Shown here in pieces: positions 25,136 through 34,624 of a stretch of DNA of 64,000 nt. The notes under the pieces are model-generated. The model did no database searches, was not told the origin of the DNA, and worked only from the letters and a program-made list of their open reading frames with translations. Made by a program: the position numbers and the translations under genes. The stretch is from Korarchaeum sp964519515. GTDB lineage: Archaea; Korarchaeota; Korarchaeia; Korarchaeales; Korarchaeaceae. Every line of letters begins with the position of its first letter. Position 1 is the first letter of the stretch. The stretch spans positions 3,354 to 67,353 of the forward strand of contig CAZFIJ010000042.1 of the NCBI GenBank assembly GCA_964519515.1. Direction: 5' to 3'.

Positions 25136-28084
25136 ATGCCTAAGCTGAGGAGGCTGGGAAGGAACTTCGATCCTAAAAGCTACGAGCAGGAAATTTTGAG
25201 ATATTGGGATGAGAGAAAGATTTATGAAAAGTTAAGGGAATCTAGAATTGGTGCAAAGAAGTTCCATTTTCTAGATGGACCGCCATATCCATCATCAGAT
25301 ACTCCCCATCCCGGTACCGTCTGGAATAAGGTAGTGAAGGATGCTGTAGTGAGGTTCAAGAGAGGGGAAGGCTACTTCGTTCTCGACAAGCCTGGTTGGG
25401 ATACGCATGGGCTACCGATAGAGGTCATGACAGAGAGATCTCTCGGTTTCTCATCAAAAAAAGACATAGAAACATTCGGGATAGCGAAGTTCGTGGAACA
25501 GTGCAGGGAGCTAGCAGCGAGGAACATAGAGTCCATGACGCGACATTTCAAGGAGTTCGGGGTCTCATTGGATTGGAGCTCTCCATATATAACATACGAG
25601 AGGGAGTACATTGAGAGCGCATGGTGGGGGATAAAGAAGATATGGGAGAATGGAATGCTTTATCAAGGGGAGAGGCCTGTCCATTGGTGTCCTAGATGTG
25701 AGACAGTCCTCTCCGATTATGAGGTCAGTGAAAGTTACAAGGAGTTAGTGGATCCATCTATATATGTGAAATTTAAACTAGTTGATAAGCCTGAATATAT
25801 TCTAATTTGGACCACTACTCCCTGGACACTTCCCGGGAACGTAGCGGTAATGGTGCATCCAGATGAGAAATATGTGAAAGTTAAGACGGATTCAGGAGTT
25901 CTCATACTGGCCGAGAAGAGGCTTGAGCACGTTATGAAGGAAGCGGGTATCAAGAGCTATGAGGTCATAGACGAATTTCAGGGAAGATCCCTAGAGGGCC
26001 TGAAATATGAACACCCTCTCGAGGACGTAGTCGATATCCAGAGGGAGCTGAGGGATCATCATACGATAATCCTGAGCTCAGAATATGTAACGATGGAGGA
26101 AGGGAGTGGATGTGTTCATTCAGCCCCCGGACATGGGAAGGAAGATTTTGAGGCTTGCTCAAGGTATGGACTCCCGGTGAAGAGTCCAGTAGATGAGAGA
26201 GGCTTATTCACTGCTGAAGCTGGGAAATATGCTGGTCTTAACGTTAGGGAAGCTAATAATTTGATAATAAGAGATCTGGAGGAGAGAGGCGCTTTAGTAG
26301 CTAAAGGTACTGTAGTCCATAAGTACCCTGTATGTTGGAGGTGCGACACTCCCCTAATAATAAGAGCGACGAAACAATGGTTCATACGGATATCCGATAT
26401 AAGGGAAAAACTTCTTAGCGAGAGTGATAAGGTGAAATGGGTCCCCAAATGGGGAGGGGAGAGGAGATTCAGGGACTGGCTGCTGGGCGTCGAGGATTGG
26501 ATAATATCTAGGCAGAGGTATTGGGGGATACCTATACCCATATGGACTTGTGAGAAATGCGGTAAGGTTGAGGTAGTAGGATCCTCAAGGGAGTTGGAAG
26601 AAAGGTCGGGCGTCAAATTAAGTGACTTGCATAGGCCTTGGGTCGATGAAGTCTCAATTAAATGCGACTCCTGTGGTGGCACTATGAGGAGGATTCCCGA
26701 TATAATGGATGTCTGGTACGATTCAGGGATCTCCTTCTTCGCGAGCTTAGGATATCCTTACAAGACCGATTCAATTAGCGAGATATTCCCAGTGGACTTC
26801 ATAACTGAGGGACATGATCAAGTGAGGGGGTGGTTCTTCTCACTCCTTAGGATGGGCGTCCTCCTCTTCGGAAGGGCTCCTTACAGATCTGTCCTCATGC
26901 ACGGTTTCATGCTCGATGAGAAAGGAAGGGAGATGCATAAGAGGCTTGGGAACTACGTCCCACCTCAAGAAATAGTTAAGAGATTCGGAAGGGATTGTTT
27001 CAGGGCCTTCGTATTGACGAAGGTCCCATGGCAGGATCTTAGGTTCTCCTGGAAGGGAATGGAGGAAGTTTTGAAGAAGTTGAACATAATATGGAATGTT
27101 TACGTTTTCGCTACGACATATATAGGGGATAGAGAGGTCAAGGATCTAGATCCAGGGGATGTGAGAGATCCTATAAATAAATGGCTCATTTCCAGGCTCA
27201 ATACTATGATGAAAAACTACAGGGAGGCTATGGAAGAATACAATCTTCATGTCGCGAGTAATGAGATCATAAACTTCCTCGTGGAGGATGTGAGTCATCT
27301 ATACCTCAGGGTCTCCAGGAAGAAGATAAGGTCTAAGGATGAAGCCACTTCCTCAGAGTGGATGAGTGTCCTCTACTATGTGCTGAGAAATGCTATTCCC
27401 TACTTATCTGTAGTGACTCCCTTCCTAGCTGAGAAGATCTATCTAGATGCTTTCATGATGAATGGTGACCCTGAGAGCGTGAACTTCCTAACCTTACCGG
27501 AACCGAATCGCTACATGATAGATGAAGAGCTCGAATCCCTGATGGACATCGTTAGGGGGATAATAAGTTCGTCAGGGCAAGCTAGATCAAGCGTGGGGCT
27601 TAAGAGAAGGCAACCACTCAGACAGATGGTAATATCCTCCGAGGATCCTCGTGTGAAGAAGGCCGTAGAGAATTTCTCTGAGGTCATAATGATGGAGGCT
27701 AATTTGAGGGAAGTGGAGCTTGGGGATCCACCTAAGGATGGGAAGTGGGTAGAGGGGAGCTTCAATGGTGGGAAGATATATCTCTCTCTAGAGATAGGGG
27801 AAGAAGAACGCTTAGAAGGCCTCTCTAGGGAGCTTATCAGAAGGATACAGCTCATGAGGAAGGAATTGGGACTCACCTTAGGCGTTGAGAGGATAGAGGT
27901 TTATATACAAGGGGATGAGGAGATAAAAAAGGCTGTTGATAGTTTCTACGATGATATAGTCTGGAACTCCGATGCGGATCTCGTACAGATAGTGAATAGC
28001 CCGGAGGAGGTTTCTGAGTTCTCCCTGGGCAAGGAGTGGGAGATAGATGGTAAAAAGGTGGTCATATGGGTGAGGAAGATCTAG
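25136..28084 (+). CDS. ileS: Isoleucyl-tRNA synthetase
   Basis: Large class I synthetase with editing CP1 domain. The HIGH-type motif is PHPGTVWNK, an unusual variant. The second signature reads EMHKRLGNYV where most enzymes have KMSKSLGN. The editing domain is seen around TTPWTLPGNVAVMVHP. Zinc-binding CxxC pairs occur (CPRC, CEKCG, CDSCGG). In-frame ATG codons at 25100 and 25112 precede the chosen 25136 start, which alone has GAGGTG 8 nt upstream and gives the usual short N-terminus (982 aa). aspS overlaps its end by 19 nt. Confidence 0.93.
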   Translation: MPKLRRLGRNFDPKSYEQEILRYWDERKIYEKLRESRIGAKKFHFLDGPPYPSSDTPHPGTVWNKVVKDAVVRFKRGEGYFVLDKPGWDTHGLPIEVMTERSLGFSSKKDIETFGIAKFVEQCRELAARNIESMTRHFKEFGVSLDWSSPYITYEREYIESAWWGIKKIWENGMLYQGERPVHWCPRCETVLSDYEVSESYKELVDPSIYVKFKLVDKPEYILIWTTTPWTLPGNVAVMVHPDEKYVKVKTDSGVLILAEKRLEHVMKEAGIKSYEVIDEFQGRSLEGLKYEHPLEDVVDIQRELRDHHTIILSSEYVTMEEGSGCVHSAPGHGKEDFEACSRYGLPVKSPVDERGLFTAEAGKYAGLNVREANNLIIRDLEERGALVAKGTVVHKYPVCWRCDTPLIIRATKQWFIRISDIREKLLSESDKVKWVPKWGGERRFRDWLLGVEDWIISRQRYWGIPIPIWTCEKCGKVEVVGSSRELEERSGVKLSDLHRPWVDEVSIKCDSCGGTMRRIPDIMDVWYDSGISFFASLGYPYKTDSISEIFPVDFITEGHDQVRGWFFSLLRMGVLLFGRAPYRSVLMHGFMLDEKGREMHKRLGNYVPPQEIVKRFGRDCFRAFVLTKVPWQDLRFSWKGMEEVLKKLNIIWNVYVFATTYIGDREVKDLDPGDVRDPINKWLISRLNTMMKNYREAMEEYNLHVASNEIINFLVEDVSHLYLRVSRKKIRSKDEATSSEWMSVLYYVLRNAIPYLSVVTPFLAEKIYLDAFMMNGDPESVNFLTLPEPNRYMIDEELESLMDIVRGIISSSGQARSSVGLKRRQPLRQMVISSEDPRVKKAVENFSEVIMMEANLREVELGDPPKDGKWVEGSFNGGKIYLSLEIGEEERLEGLSRELIRRIQLMRKELGLTLGVERIEVYIQGDEEIKKAVDSFYDDIVWNSDADLVQIVNSPEEVSEFSLGKEWEIDGKKVVIWVRKI

Positions 28085-29343
28085 TAAGAGTTCATGGATG
28101 GGTAAGTGAAGTCAGAAACCTTGGAAAAGTGAGATTCATAGTTATAAGGAATTGGAATGAGAAGATTCAGATAACACTGAAGAGAGGGATAGTTGAGGAT
28201 GGCCTCTTCGATCTCACTGAAAATCTAACTCAAGAATCCGTGATAGAGGTCTTAGGGAGAGAGTTAAAGGAGAAGATAGCAATCGGAGCCGATAGAGAGG
28301 TCATACCAGAGAGGATAATCGTGCACTCGCTCGCCAGCCCCCAGTTACCGCTGGACCCTAACTGGAAGGTACCGGCTCAAGTCCCGACTAGATTCGATAA
28401 TAGGCCATTGGACTTGAGGAGACCTGAAATTCAGGCGATATTCAAAATAGAGTCCTCCTTACTCGATGGAATGGAGGATTGGCTCAGAAGAAATGGTTTC
28501 ATAAGAGTATTCACTCCAGCGCTCATAGGGGCAGCTAGTGAGAGTGGGGCTGAGGTGTTTAAGGTCCTCTACTTCGATAAGGAGGCTTACCTAAGGCAAG
28601 ACCCCCAACTTCACAGACAATTGACAATCTTAGGAGGTTTTGAGAGAATTTATGACCTTGGAACGAACTGGAGAGCTGAATTGAGTAGGACTCCAAGACA
28701 TTTAAGTGAGTTCAGATCTTTAGCAGTAGAATTGGCCTTCATAGAGAATGAACAGGATACTATGAGGGTAGAGGAGCAGATCATAAGGGAAGGGATTAAG
28801 AGAGTCGTCGAGGAGAGGTCTAAGGAACTGGAGCTCCTTAATGTGTATCTGGAAGTCCCTAAGGTACCGTTTCCCGAGCTAAGGTTCCCGAAGATTTACG
28901 ACATCCTCGAAGAGTATGGGAAGATAATTGAATATGGAGAGGACTATGATACTGAAAGCGAGAGACTTCTTTGGCAATATGTGAGAGAAAATTATAATTC
29001 TGACTTCTTCTTCGTCAATCGCTTCCCCTTCAAGGTGAAGCCGTTCTACGTAATGAGAGAAGATGATACTTGGGCTAGGAGCGTGGATCTCCTCTACAAA
29101 GGGTTAGAGCTGAGTTCTGGAGGACAAAGAGAGCACAGATATGACGTCTTGATATCTCAGATAAGGGAAAAGGGTTTAGATCCCAGAAGCCTAGAATGGT
29201 TCACTAAGTTCTTCGCTTACGGGGCTCCACCACATGGTGGATTCGCGATAGGCATAGAGAGACTCCTAATGAAGATGCTGGAGCTGAGCAGTGTCAAGGA
29301 GGCCTCACTGTTTCCTAGAGATCCCGATAGAATTCTGCCTTAA
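28066..29343 (+). CDS. aspS: Aspartyl-tRNA synthetase, archaeal type
   Basis: Class IIb synthetase. An N-terminal OB-fold anticodon-binding domain (VRVHGWVSEVRNLGKVRFI) precedes a catalytic domain with motif 2 near RIYDLGTNWRAE and motif 3 GFAIGIERLLMKML. The length of 425 aa is as in archaeal AspRS. The start lies within the ileS 3' end, so the two synthetases are translationally coupled. Whether it is discriminating or also charges tRNA(Asn) cannot be decided here. Confidence 0.95.
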   Translation: MGEEDLVRVHGWVSEVRNLGKVRFIVIRNWNEKIQITLKRGIVEDGLFDLTENLTQESVIEVLGRELKEKIAIGADREVIPERIIVHSLASPQLPLDPNWKVPAQVPTRFDNRPLDLRRPEIQAIFKIESSLLDGMEDWLRRNGFIRVFTPALIGAASESGAEVFKVLYFDKEAYLRQDPQLHRQLTILGGFERIYDLGTNWRAELSRTPRHLSEFRSLAVELAFIENEQDTMRVEEQIIREGIKRVVEERSKELELLNVYLEVPKVPFPELRFPKIYDILEEYGKIIEYGEDYDTESERLLWQYVRENYNSDFFFVNRFPFKVKPFYVMREDDTWARSVDLLYKGLELSSGGQREHRYDVLISQIREKGLDPRSLEWFTKFFAYGAPPHGGFAIGIERLLMKMLELSSVKEASLFPRDPDRILP

Positions 29344-29397
29344 TATGAGGGCCTTAATTACGACAATCATCGTAAAATGATAATGATAGGACGAGAT

Positions 29398-31818
29398 ATG
29401 GAGAGCATGATGAGGAAACTGTTGCCCCTGCTATTGATACTGCTGCTGTATAGCCAAGCTCGGATCTCAGCCGATGGTATAAGGTATGGAGGAGATGCTA
29501 TAGTCCTCATGGGGAGTGGCCCTGAATCCATCAGTAAGCTTTGTTCAGTGAGGCTCCTAAGTTTCATCAGCCCTAACGAGACCTCACCACTCATCGTTCA
29601 GAATAGTACTTTCAATAGAGTGGCATTCAACGGGACTCATTTGAGTTTCGTTTTAGAAAGGAACTCTACAGTTATCGCGAGCAAGGATTACGGAGTATCC
29701 TTTCTTCCCCCATTTCTGATCAGAGTTGAGAATGGGAAAATCGTTGAGGTCAATTACCTGAGCGATAAGGCTAGCTTCGGGAACTTCGAGTTGATTGAGG
29801 CGAAGAAAGGACAGAGCGCGAGGATATCCATAGATGGTGAGATAATCGAGGGATCGTGGATTCCGGAGTTCGAGGGATGGTTGCTCCGCAGGGAATGGAG
29901 TGCTCACATGGAACCATCTTACCTGCTTCTCTTCAACAACGGGACCTATGTCGCTTTCGGAGGAATAACTAAATCTTATACAAATTTCGTTACCCTAGAA
30001 AATATTAACCCCCAGTATTCGAGAGCTGAATTGTCACTCTTGAATAACTCCGCTTTCCTCAGGGCCTTTGGACCCTCTATTAAGGTTAGGAAGGTCGATG
30101 CCGTAGGGCTGGAGGAAGGCCTCTTCGTATATGGCCGCGATAACATGTCCCTAATTGAAGTTAAATGCTCCGGCCCAGCAAACTTCAAGATAATAGACCC
30201 AAAATATTGTAATATTTGTGAATTTAATGGAAATGAATTTTACTTTGACTCCAACTTCAGTATTGCGCTCAATATAGATTCACCGAGTGAGGTGATGAGC
30301 GGAAGCTCATTTCAAATCCTCGTGACTCCCCCTCAAGGATCAAGGGAAATCTCTATAGTTTTCGGGGATTCCTCGATCGTCCTGAGGAACATCAGCATAC
30401 CGATGAGGGTTGAGATTAGAGCTCCTACAACTGAAAGAGAAGTTATGAATGACTTATTCATTACTGTAACGACAAACGATGGTATCTTCGGATTAAGGAG
30501 GGGGATAAAGATACTGTCAACGTATACGGCACACCTCCTGAATTCGACTGAAGTTTACCTCTTAGGCGGGAGGGGATCTATCTCTATAAAGGTTTATAAC
30601 TTTGGTGACCTATACTCACAAATTTCTAGCGTTAGAATGGATTTATTAGGAAGTAAATCTGAAAAAATTCCGCTTAATTTTCCAATTTATTATCAAATAC
30701 CTCCTAAATCATCCGTCACGATAAGCCTCCCCTTGGACATCCCGACCGGAGAGTACCTCGGGAGCATCCAGCTGAACTTAAGTGACTCAGTGAATAGGAG
30801 TTACTCCCTATCTCTGCAGAGTATCAGGATAATTTCGACCTCAGAGACTCCATTATCGATCTTAACACTCATATCTCCGGAGATCCCGAATGTCGGGGAT
30901 GATGTCAGGCTCTCCCTCAGTTTGAGCTCCGCGATCCCATTGGAGAAGCTACTAGTGAACGTCAGCTCAGCGGGAATGGACCCCATTTCGGATACCTCCA
31001 AGTTCCTGCTGAACATAAGCAAGGAGGAAGTTGTAAGATTGGAGTTCTCCTTCAGGGCTAAAAGTGTGGGACCATCTCAGATATTGATATCAGCCTATTA
31101 CCTACCTAAGGGCTATTCAACCTATAGGACCGCGGTTAAGGAGGTTAAGATACCTATCGGTAATGTGGAGGGGATCGTCTACGCAGAGGTCAATGAGACG
31201 AACGTGAGAGTAGGTGAGAGCGTCGAATTGAAGGTAAGGGTTGAGGGTGTGAGCGGTGAAGTTACGATAGATTTTCCCAGAGGTACCTCTATAATCGAAT
31301 CACAAGGAGCTGTGAGAGGAAATAAGGTGAGCGTATTGGCTCCAGCTGATGTGAGGATCGTATTGAGCTTCAACACAACCGGTAATTTCACTTTACCCAG
31401 TTTCGCGATATTCAATGGGACCAGAGCCCTACCCATTAATGCTGTGCATGTGAACGTAGTGGGGGGATCGATGAATGAGAAGGAGAGATCCCTAAGAGCG
31501 AAGTTAGCTGAGCTCAATAGGAGGTATAAGACCTTAACTGAGGCATCTAGCAGCCTAGAATCTTCTGATCGTGAGCTCCTCGATAAAGTCAGCAGTTTAT
31601 TGAGAGAAAGCGAGAATTTGATCAATAAGGGTATTTATTCTGATGCTGAGAAATCGCTGAGAGAAGCTGAGAATATCCTTTCAAGCTTAGAAGAGAGAGC
31701 TTATGGTTATATGAGTAGTCTAATCAACTTTCTGATGTATTTCATAATAGGAGCCGGCTTCTCGTCCCTCCTACTCATCTATAGAAGGCTGAGGAAGAGG
31801 CGTGCAGTTTGGAAGTAG
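29398..31818 (+). CDS. Large membrane-anchored surface protein
   Basis: No family recognised with certainty. The order is a signal peptide (KLLPLLLILLLYSQARISAD), then a long extracellular part of beta-sandwich character with repeated CARDB-like segments (for example SGSSFQILVTPP, GGRGSISIKVYNFG) and many N-glycosylation sequons. A predicted coiled coil of about 90 residues (from NEKERSLRAKLAELNRRY) leads to one membrane span (FLMYFIIGAGFSSLLLIY) and a basic cytoplasmic tail. It resembles archaeal S-layer-associated stalk proteins. Starts between 29377 and 29410 are possible. The 3' end overlaps the next gene by 10 nt. Confidence 0.7.
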   Translation: MESMMRKLLPLLLILLLYSQARISADGIRYGGDAIVLMGSGPESISKLCSVRLLSFISPNETSPLIVQNSTFNRVAFNGTHLSFVLERNSTVIASKDYGVSFLPPFLIRVENGKIVEVNYLSDKASFGNFELIEAKKGQSARISIDGEIIEGSWIPEFEGWLLRREWSAHMEPSYLLLFNNGTYVAFGGITKSYTNFVTLENINPQYSRAELSLLNNSAFLRAFGPSIKVRKVDAVGLEEGLFVYGRDNMSLIEVKCSGPANFKIIDPKYCNICEFNGNEFYFDSNFSIALNIDSPSEVMSGSSFQILVTPPQGSREISIVFGDSSIVLRNISIPMRVEIRAPTTEREVMNDLFITVTTNDGIFGLRRGIKILSTYTAHLLNSTEVYLLGGRGSISIKVYNFGDLYSQISSVRMDLLGSKSEKIPLNFPIYYQIPPKSSVTISLPLDIPTGEYLGSIQLNLSDSVNRSYSLSLQSIRIISTSETPLSILTLISPEIPNVGDDVRLSLSLSSAIPLEKLLVNVSSAGMDPISDTSKFLLNISKEEVVRLEFSFRAKSVGPSQILISAYYLPKGYSTYRTAVKEVKIPIGNVEGIVYAEVNETNVRVGESVELKVRVEGVSGEVTIDFPRGTSIIESQGAVRGNKVSVLAPADVRIVLSFNTTGNFTLPSFAIFNGTRALPINAVHVNVVGGSMNEKERSLRAKLAELNRRYKTLTEASSSLESSDRELLDKVSSLLRESENLINKGIYSDAEKSLREAENILSSLEERAYGYMSSLINFLMYFIIGAGFSSLLLIYRRLRKRRAVWK

Positions 31819-32855
31819 AGAGCTGGGCTAAGAGAGCTGCAATCACTATAGAGGAGTCCCTTAAGAATAGTGAAAAGATCGCGATAATACTACCGCCAAC
31901 GCCCGACGGGATATCTTCCTCCGTGATACTCTCTGAATTATGCTCCCAGCTTGGTGTTGACTCTGAATTCGTTGTCTCCCTTCCAGAGACATTCCTAGAT
32001 GTGATCGAGCACTTAATAGGGAAGTTCGATCACTTGATCTTTTTGGAACTCCCGCCTCATGGTCCCGGGCCTATCTCCATCGCAAAGGAACTATTCAAGA
32101 GGTTAATTGCCATCGATCATGGATCTTCGGATCTACCGCAAGATGTCCTCAGGGTGAGATTTGACTATGGGGGTATTTGCACTAGCCTCTTGCTCTACAT
32201 GATCTCCTCACAGATCGGGAGAGATAATGAGTACCTCTCATGGATAGCGGTATCTGGCTTTAGGAATAAGTGCACTTCTAAGATATGCGAATCCGTTAAA
32301 GAGAGATCTCAGCTTTACTGGCCCGACTTAGTTGAAGAGGCAAGTATAGATCTCATCCAGAGGATGCTGTTAGCGGCATCTTTCGAGGGGGAGGAGTGGA
32401 TAATGATGGCTATCTCCTCCCTTCAGGAGTCGGCGGAAGATCCTTGGTGGTTTATAAGAGGAAGCTCTGTAACTGCGAGCTTATTGAGGTCGAAGGTACC
32501 TGAAGTCGAGGCTAAGGTCAGAGACTCCTTAAGCGAGCCCTTCCTCCTCGATGGTTCGGTTGGCATCTGGGAAGTCGATGAGCCTCATCAAAGATTTGTG
32601 CTCTCAATAGAGGCCAGGAGATTCGTAGATGTAGCGATGACATTCTTCTATGATCCCCCACTCGGCCTCGTTTATATCTCAGCCCCGCATTATATCGACT
32701 TATACTCTGAGGCCATTGGATTACTCAGGGGGGAGTCGGAATGGTCGGCTTTCGGGGGAAGGGGTTTCCTGTCGATGATATTAGACTCCGAAAGGATGAT
32801 TTCTGTGCTCATGAGTTTCAAGGATAGGTTAAATGGTATATTGGGAAGGGCCTGA
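31809..32855 (+). CDS. Degenerate DHH-family protein, RecJ/Cdc45-like
   Basis: The N-terminal half resembles the DHH phosphoesterase fold. PPTPDGISSSVILSELC sits where motif I (DxDGxxSA) is expected, and LIAIDHGSSDLP sits at the DHH motif, reading DHG. The first Asp of motif I and the second His of DHH are missing, and the middle acidic motif is LELPPHG. I therefore expect no or altered nuclease activity, as in Cdc45 and inactive RecJ homologues that join the replicative helicase. The assignment rests on motif positions only. It starts at TTG 31809, overlapping the surface protein gene, and overlaps the next frame by 23 nt. Confidence 0.55.
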   Translation: MEVESWAKRAAITIEESLKNSEKIAIILPPTPDGISSSVILSELCSQLGVDSEFVVSLPETFLDVIEHLIGKFDHLIFLELPPHGPGPISIAKELFKRLIAIDHGSSDLPQDVLRVRFDYGGICTSLLLYMISSQIGRDNEYLSWIAVSGFRNKCTSKICESVKERSQLYWPDLVEEASIDLIQRMLLAASFEGEEWIMMAISSLQESAEDPWWFIRGSSVTASLLRSKVPEVEAKVRDSLSEPFLLDGSVGIWEVDEPHQRFVLSIEARRFVDVAMTFFYDPPLGLVYISAPHYIDLYSEAIGLLRGESEWSAFGGRGFLSMILDSERMISVLMSFKDRLNGILGRA

Positions 32856-32913
32856 AAACATTATATCTTCTTGGGCGGTGTCTTGCTGGGATGCTCTGGG
32901 AGGATGGGATGGT

Positions 32914-33243
32914 TTGCCGATTAGGGTGGCCGTCGCTACAGATGATGGTAAGAGCTTATATGATAAGCTCTTCCATAGTGCAAAATTCTTCGCAATATAT
33001 GACATTTTAGGAAGAAGCCCTACAAAAGTAGAGATGAGAGTCAACACAAGGAGGGAGAGTAAGAGCGCTGCCTCCGTCCTCGAGATATTGAGGGATTGCG
33101 AGGTCCTCGTCGCTAAGAAATTTGACTCAAAACTGAAGGAATTAGTGGAGGCCAGAGGAATAATAACAGTGGAAACCGCCAAAGATGACGTTGAATCCGC
33201 TGTGCTTGAGGTCGCTGAGAACATATCGAGGCTAAGCGAATGA
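32914..33243 (+). CDS. NifX/NifB-C-like (dinitrogenase iron-molybdenum cofactor) domain protein
   Basis: Small single-domain protein of the NifX/MTH1175 ribonuclease-H-like fold: it starts IRVAVATDDGKSLYDKLFHSAKFFAIYDI and ends with the typical EARGIITV element. Members bind iron-sulfur or metal clusters or are of unknown role; no nitrogenase genes are nearby, so a nitrogen-fixation role is not supported. An ATG at 32833 is in frame, but the domain begins at TTG 32914, which has GGGAGG 10 nt upstream, and that start is chosen. Conserved cluster-binding cysteines are not obvious. Confidence 0.7.
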   Translation: MPIRVAVATDDGKSLYDKLFHSAKFFAIYDILGRSPTKVEMRVNTRRESKSAASVLEILRDCEVLVAKKFDSKLKELVEARGIITVETAKDDVESAVLEVAENISRLSE

Positions 33244-33330
33244 TGTTAATTTTGGATTCCAGCGAATCCCTTTCATATGAGAAGAACGCATGGCTCATTG
33301 AACACCACTCGGATCCATGGAGGTTTATCG

Positions 33331-34080
33331 ATGGGTGTGCCCATTAAAAGCGTTGATTGGAAGGAGAGGGAGATCTTCTCAGGATTGAGGGTCCCCTCTG
33401 ATGCTCCGGTGATGGTGAGGATAGACGGCTGGAGGTTCCACAAGGTAGCGGATGAACTTGGATTAGAGAGACCATTCGATCGGAGATTAATAGAAGCGCT
33501 TATTCAGGCTCCTCTCTCTTTGATGAGGATAGGATTCCCTTTAGCATTGTCCTTCGCTTTCTCTGACGAGATCTCGTTCCTCATATATCCTCCGATCCCA
33601 TGGAACGGGAGAGTCGAGAAACTTATAAGTGTGATCCCTTCCCATTCCTCAGCTGTTGTTTCAATGATTTTGAATTATCCAGTGTGTTTTGATGCAAGAA
33701 TAATCATTCTAAGGGATTTAGATGAGATCCTCGGTTACCTCAGTTGGAGACAATCCGAAGCATGGAGGAATGCCCTCAATTCCTACGCGTTACTTGCCCT
33801 GGAGAGATCTGGGATGAAAAGGGAGGATGCCGTCAAGGAACTGAGGAATAAGAAAGCAGATAGTCTCCATGATATTATATTCACTAAATTGGGGGTAAAT
33901 ATTGCTACGATACCTTCCTGGCAGAGGAGGGGCGTGATCGTCAGGAAGAGACACGAAGAAAAACCTTGTGAATCGGGAAAAGTCGTTAGAAGGGTTCCTG
34001 AAGTCGATTGGGATGTCCCCTTATTTTCGACACCTGAGGGAAGGGATTACTTATTAGAAGCCCTCAAGGCCCTTGAGTGA
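33331..34080 (+). CDS. thg1: tRNA(His) guanylyltransferase family protein (Thg1-like)
   Basis: 3'-5' nucleotide-adding polymerase-fold enzyme that repairs or completes tRNA 5' ends. The metal-binding motif is MVRIDGWRFHKVAD and the second carboxylate motif is AFSDEISFLI; SLHDIIF and SWQRRGVIVRK are further family blocks. ATG 33331 with GGAGGT upstream is preferred over 33277 because the conserved part starts shortly after. At 249 aa it matches archaeal Thg1-like proteins. Archaeal TLPs use template-directed 5' repair; whether this one adds G-1 cannot be seen. Confidence 0.92.
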   Translation: MGVPIKSVDWKEREIFSGLRVPSDAPVMVRIDGWRFHKVADELGLERPFDRRLIEALIQAPLSLMRIGFPLALSFAFSDEISFLIYPPIPWNGRVEKLISVIPSHSSAVVSMILNYPVCFDARIIILRDLDEILGYLSWRQSEAWRNALNSYALLALERSGMKREDAVKELRNKKADSLHDIIFTKLGVNIATIPSWQRRGVIVRKRHEEKPCESGKVVRRVPEVDWDVPLFSTPEGRDYLLEALKALE

Positions 34081-34120
34081 TAATTTTTAGTATCTAGATG
34101 GAGAGGTAGTAGGTGATGAT

Positions 34121-34624
34121 ATGCTCATAGGGGTGATCTCAGACTCTCATGATGATATAGAGGCCATTGAAAGAGCTCTGGAGATCTTTCAGAGGATAGG
34201 CATTGATGAAGTGATTCATCTAGGCGATCTCATCTCTCCATTTGCGCTGATCCCGATTTTAAACTCAGGAATACCATTTAGGATCCTCAGGGGTAATAAT
34301 GATTCGGAAGTGTTGGTAGCTCTCATGATCAGAGAGGGAGGTATCTATCATCCCAGCCCCGTTGAACTCGAAATCAATGGAAAGAGATTACTAATTTTTC
34401 ACGGATTCGGAGAGAAAGATCTGACGAAGTTTGTCGCGATATCTCTAGCTAGAAGCGGGAGGTTTGATTTCATACTTTATGGACATACCCACGAGGTCCA
34501 TGTCGAGGAAGTAAACGGGACCTTCGTCGTGAACCCTGGAGAGGCTTGCGGTAAGCTAACTGGGAGAAGAACGATTGTTGTTGTAGACACTGAAGAGAAA
34601 AAAGTTGAGGTATTTGACTTATAA
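34121..34624 (+). CDS. YfcE/MJ0936-like metallophosphoesterase
   Basis: Calcineurin-like phosphodiesterase with the full metal-binding set: GVISDSHDD, HLGDL, LRGNND, FHGFGE and LYGHTHEV. The 167 aa length is standard for the single-domain YfcE type. The physiological substrate is unknown. ATG 34121 is preceded by GAGGTAGTAGGTGAT. The last nucleotides overlap the convergent aminotransferase gene. Confidence 0.9.
   Translation: MLIGVISDSHDDIEAIERALEIFQRIGIDEVIHLGDLISPFALIPILNSGIPFRILRGNNDSEVLVALMIREGGIYHPSPVELEINGKRLLIFHGFGEKDLTKFVAISLARSGRFDFILYGHTHEVHVEEVNGTFVVNPGEACGKLTGRRTIVVVDTEEKKVEVFDL

Noticed and set aside
26116..26682. 188-aa minus-strand ORF inside ileS
   Set aside because: It lies fully antisense to the conserved IleRS catalytic region and looks like a codon-bias shadow.
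32829..33224. 131-aa minus-strand ORF opposite the NifX-like gene
   Set aside because: It is Ser/Leu-rich, as antisense of a purine-rich gene is, and has no recognisable motif.
32914..33243. Nitrogen fixation role for the NifX-like gene
   Set aside because: No nif structural or cofactor genes are in the window, and the family has many non-nitrogenase members.
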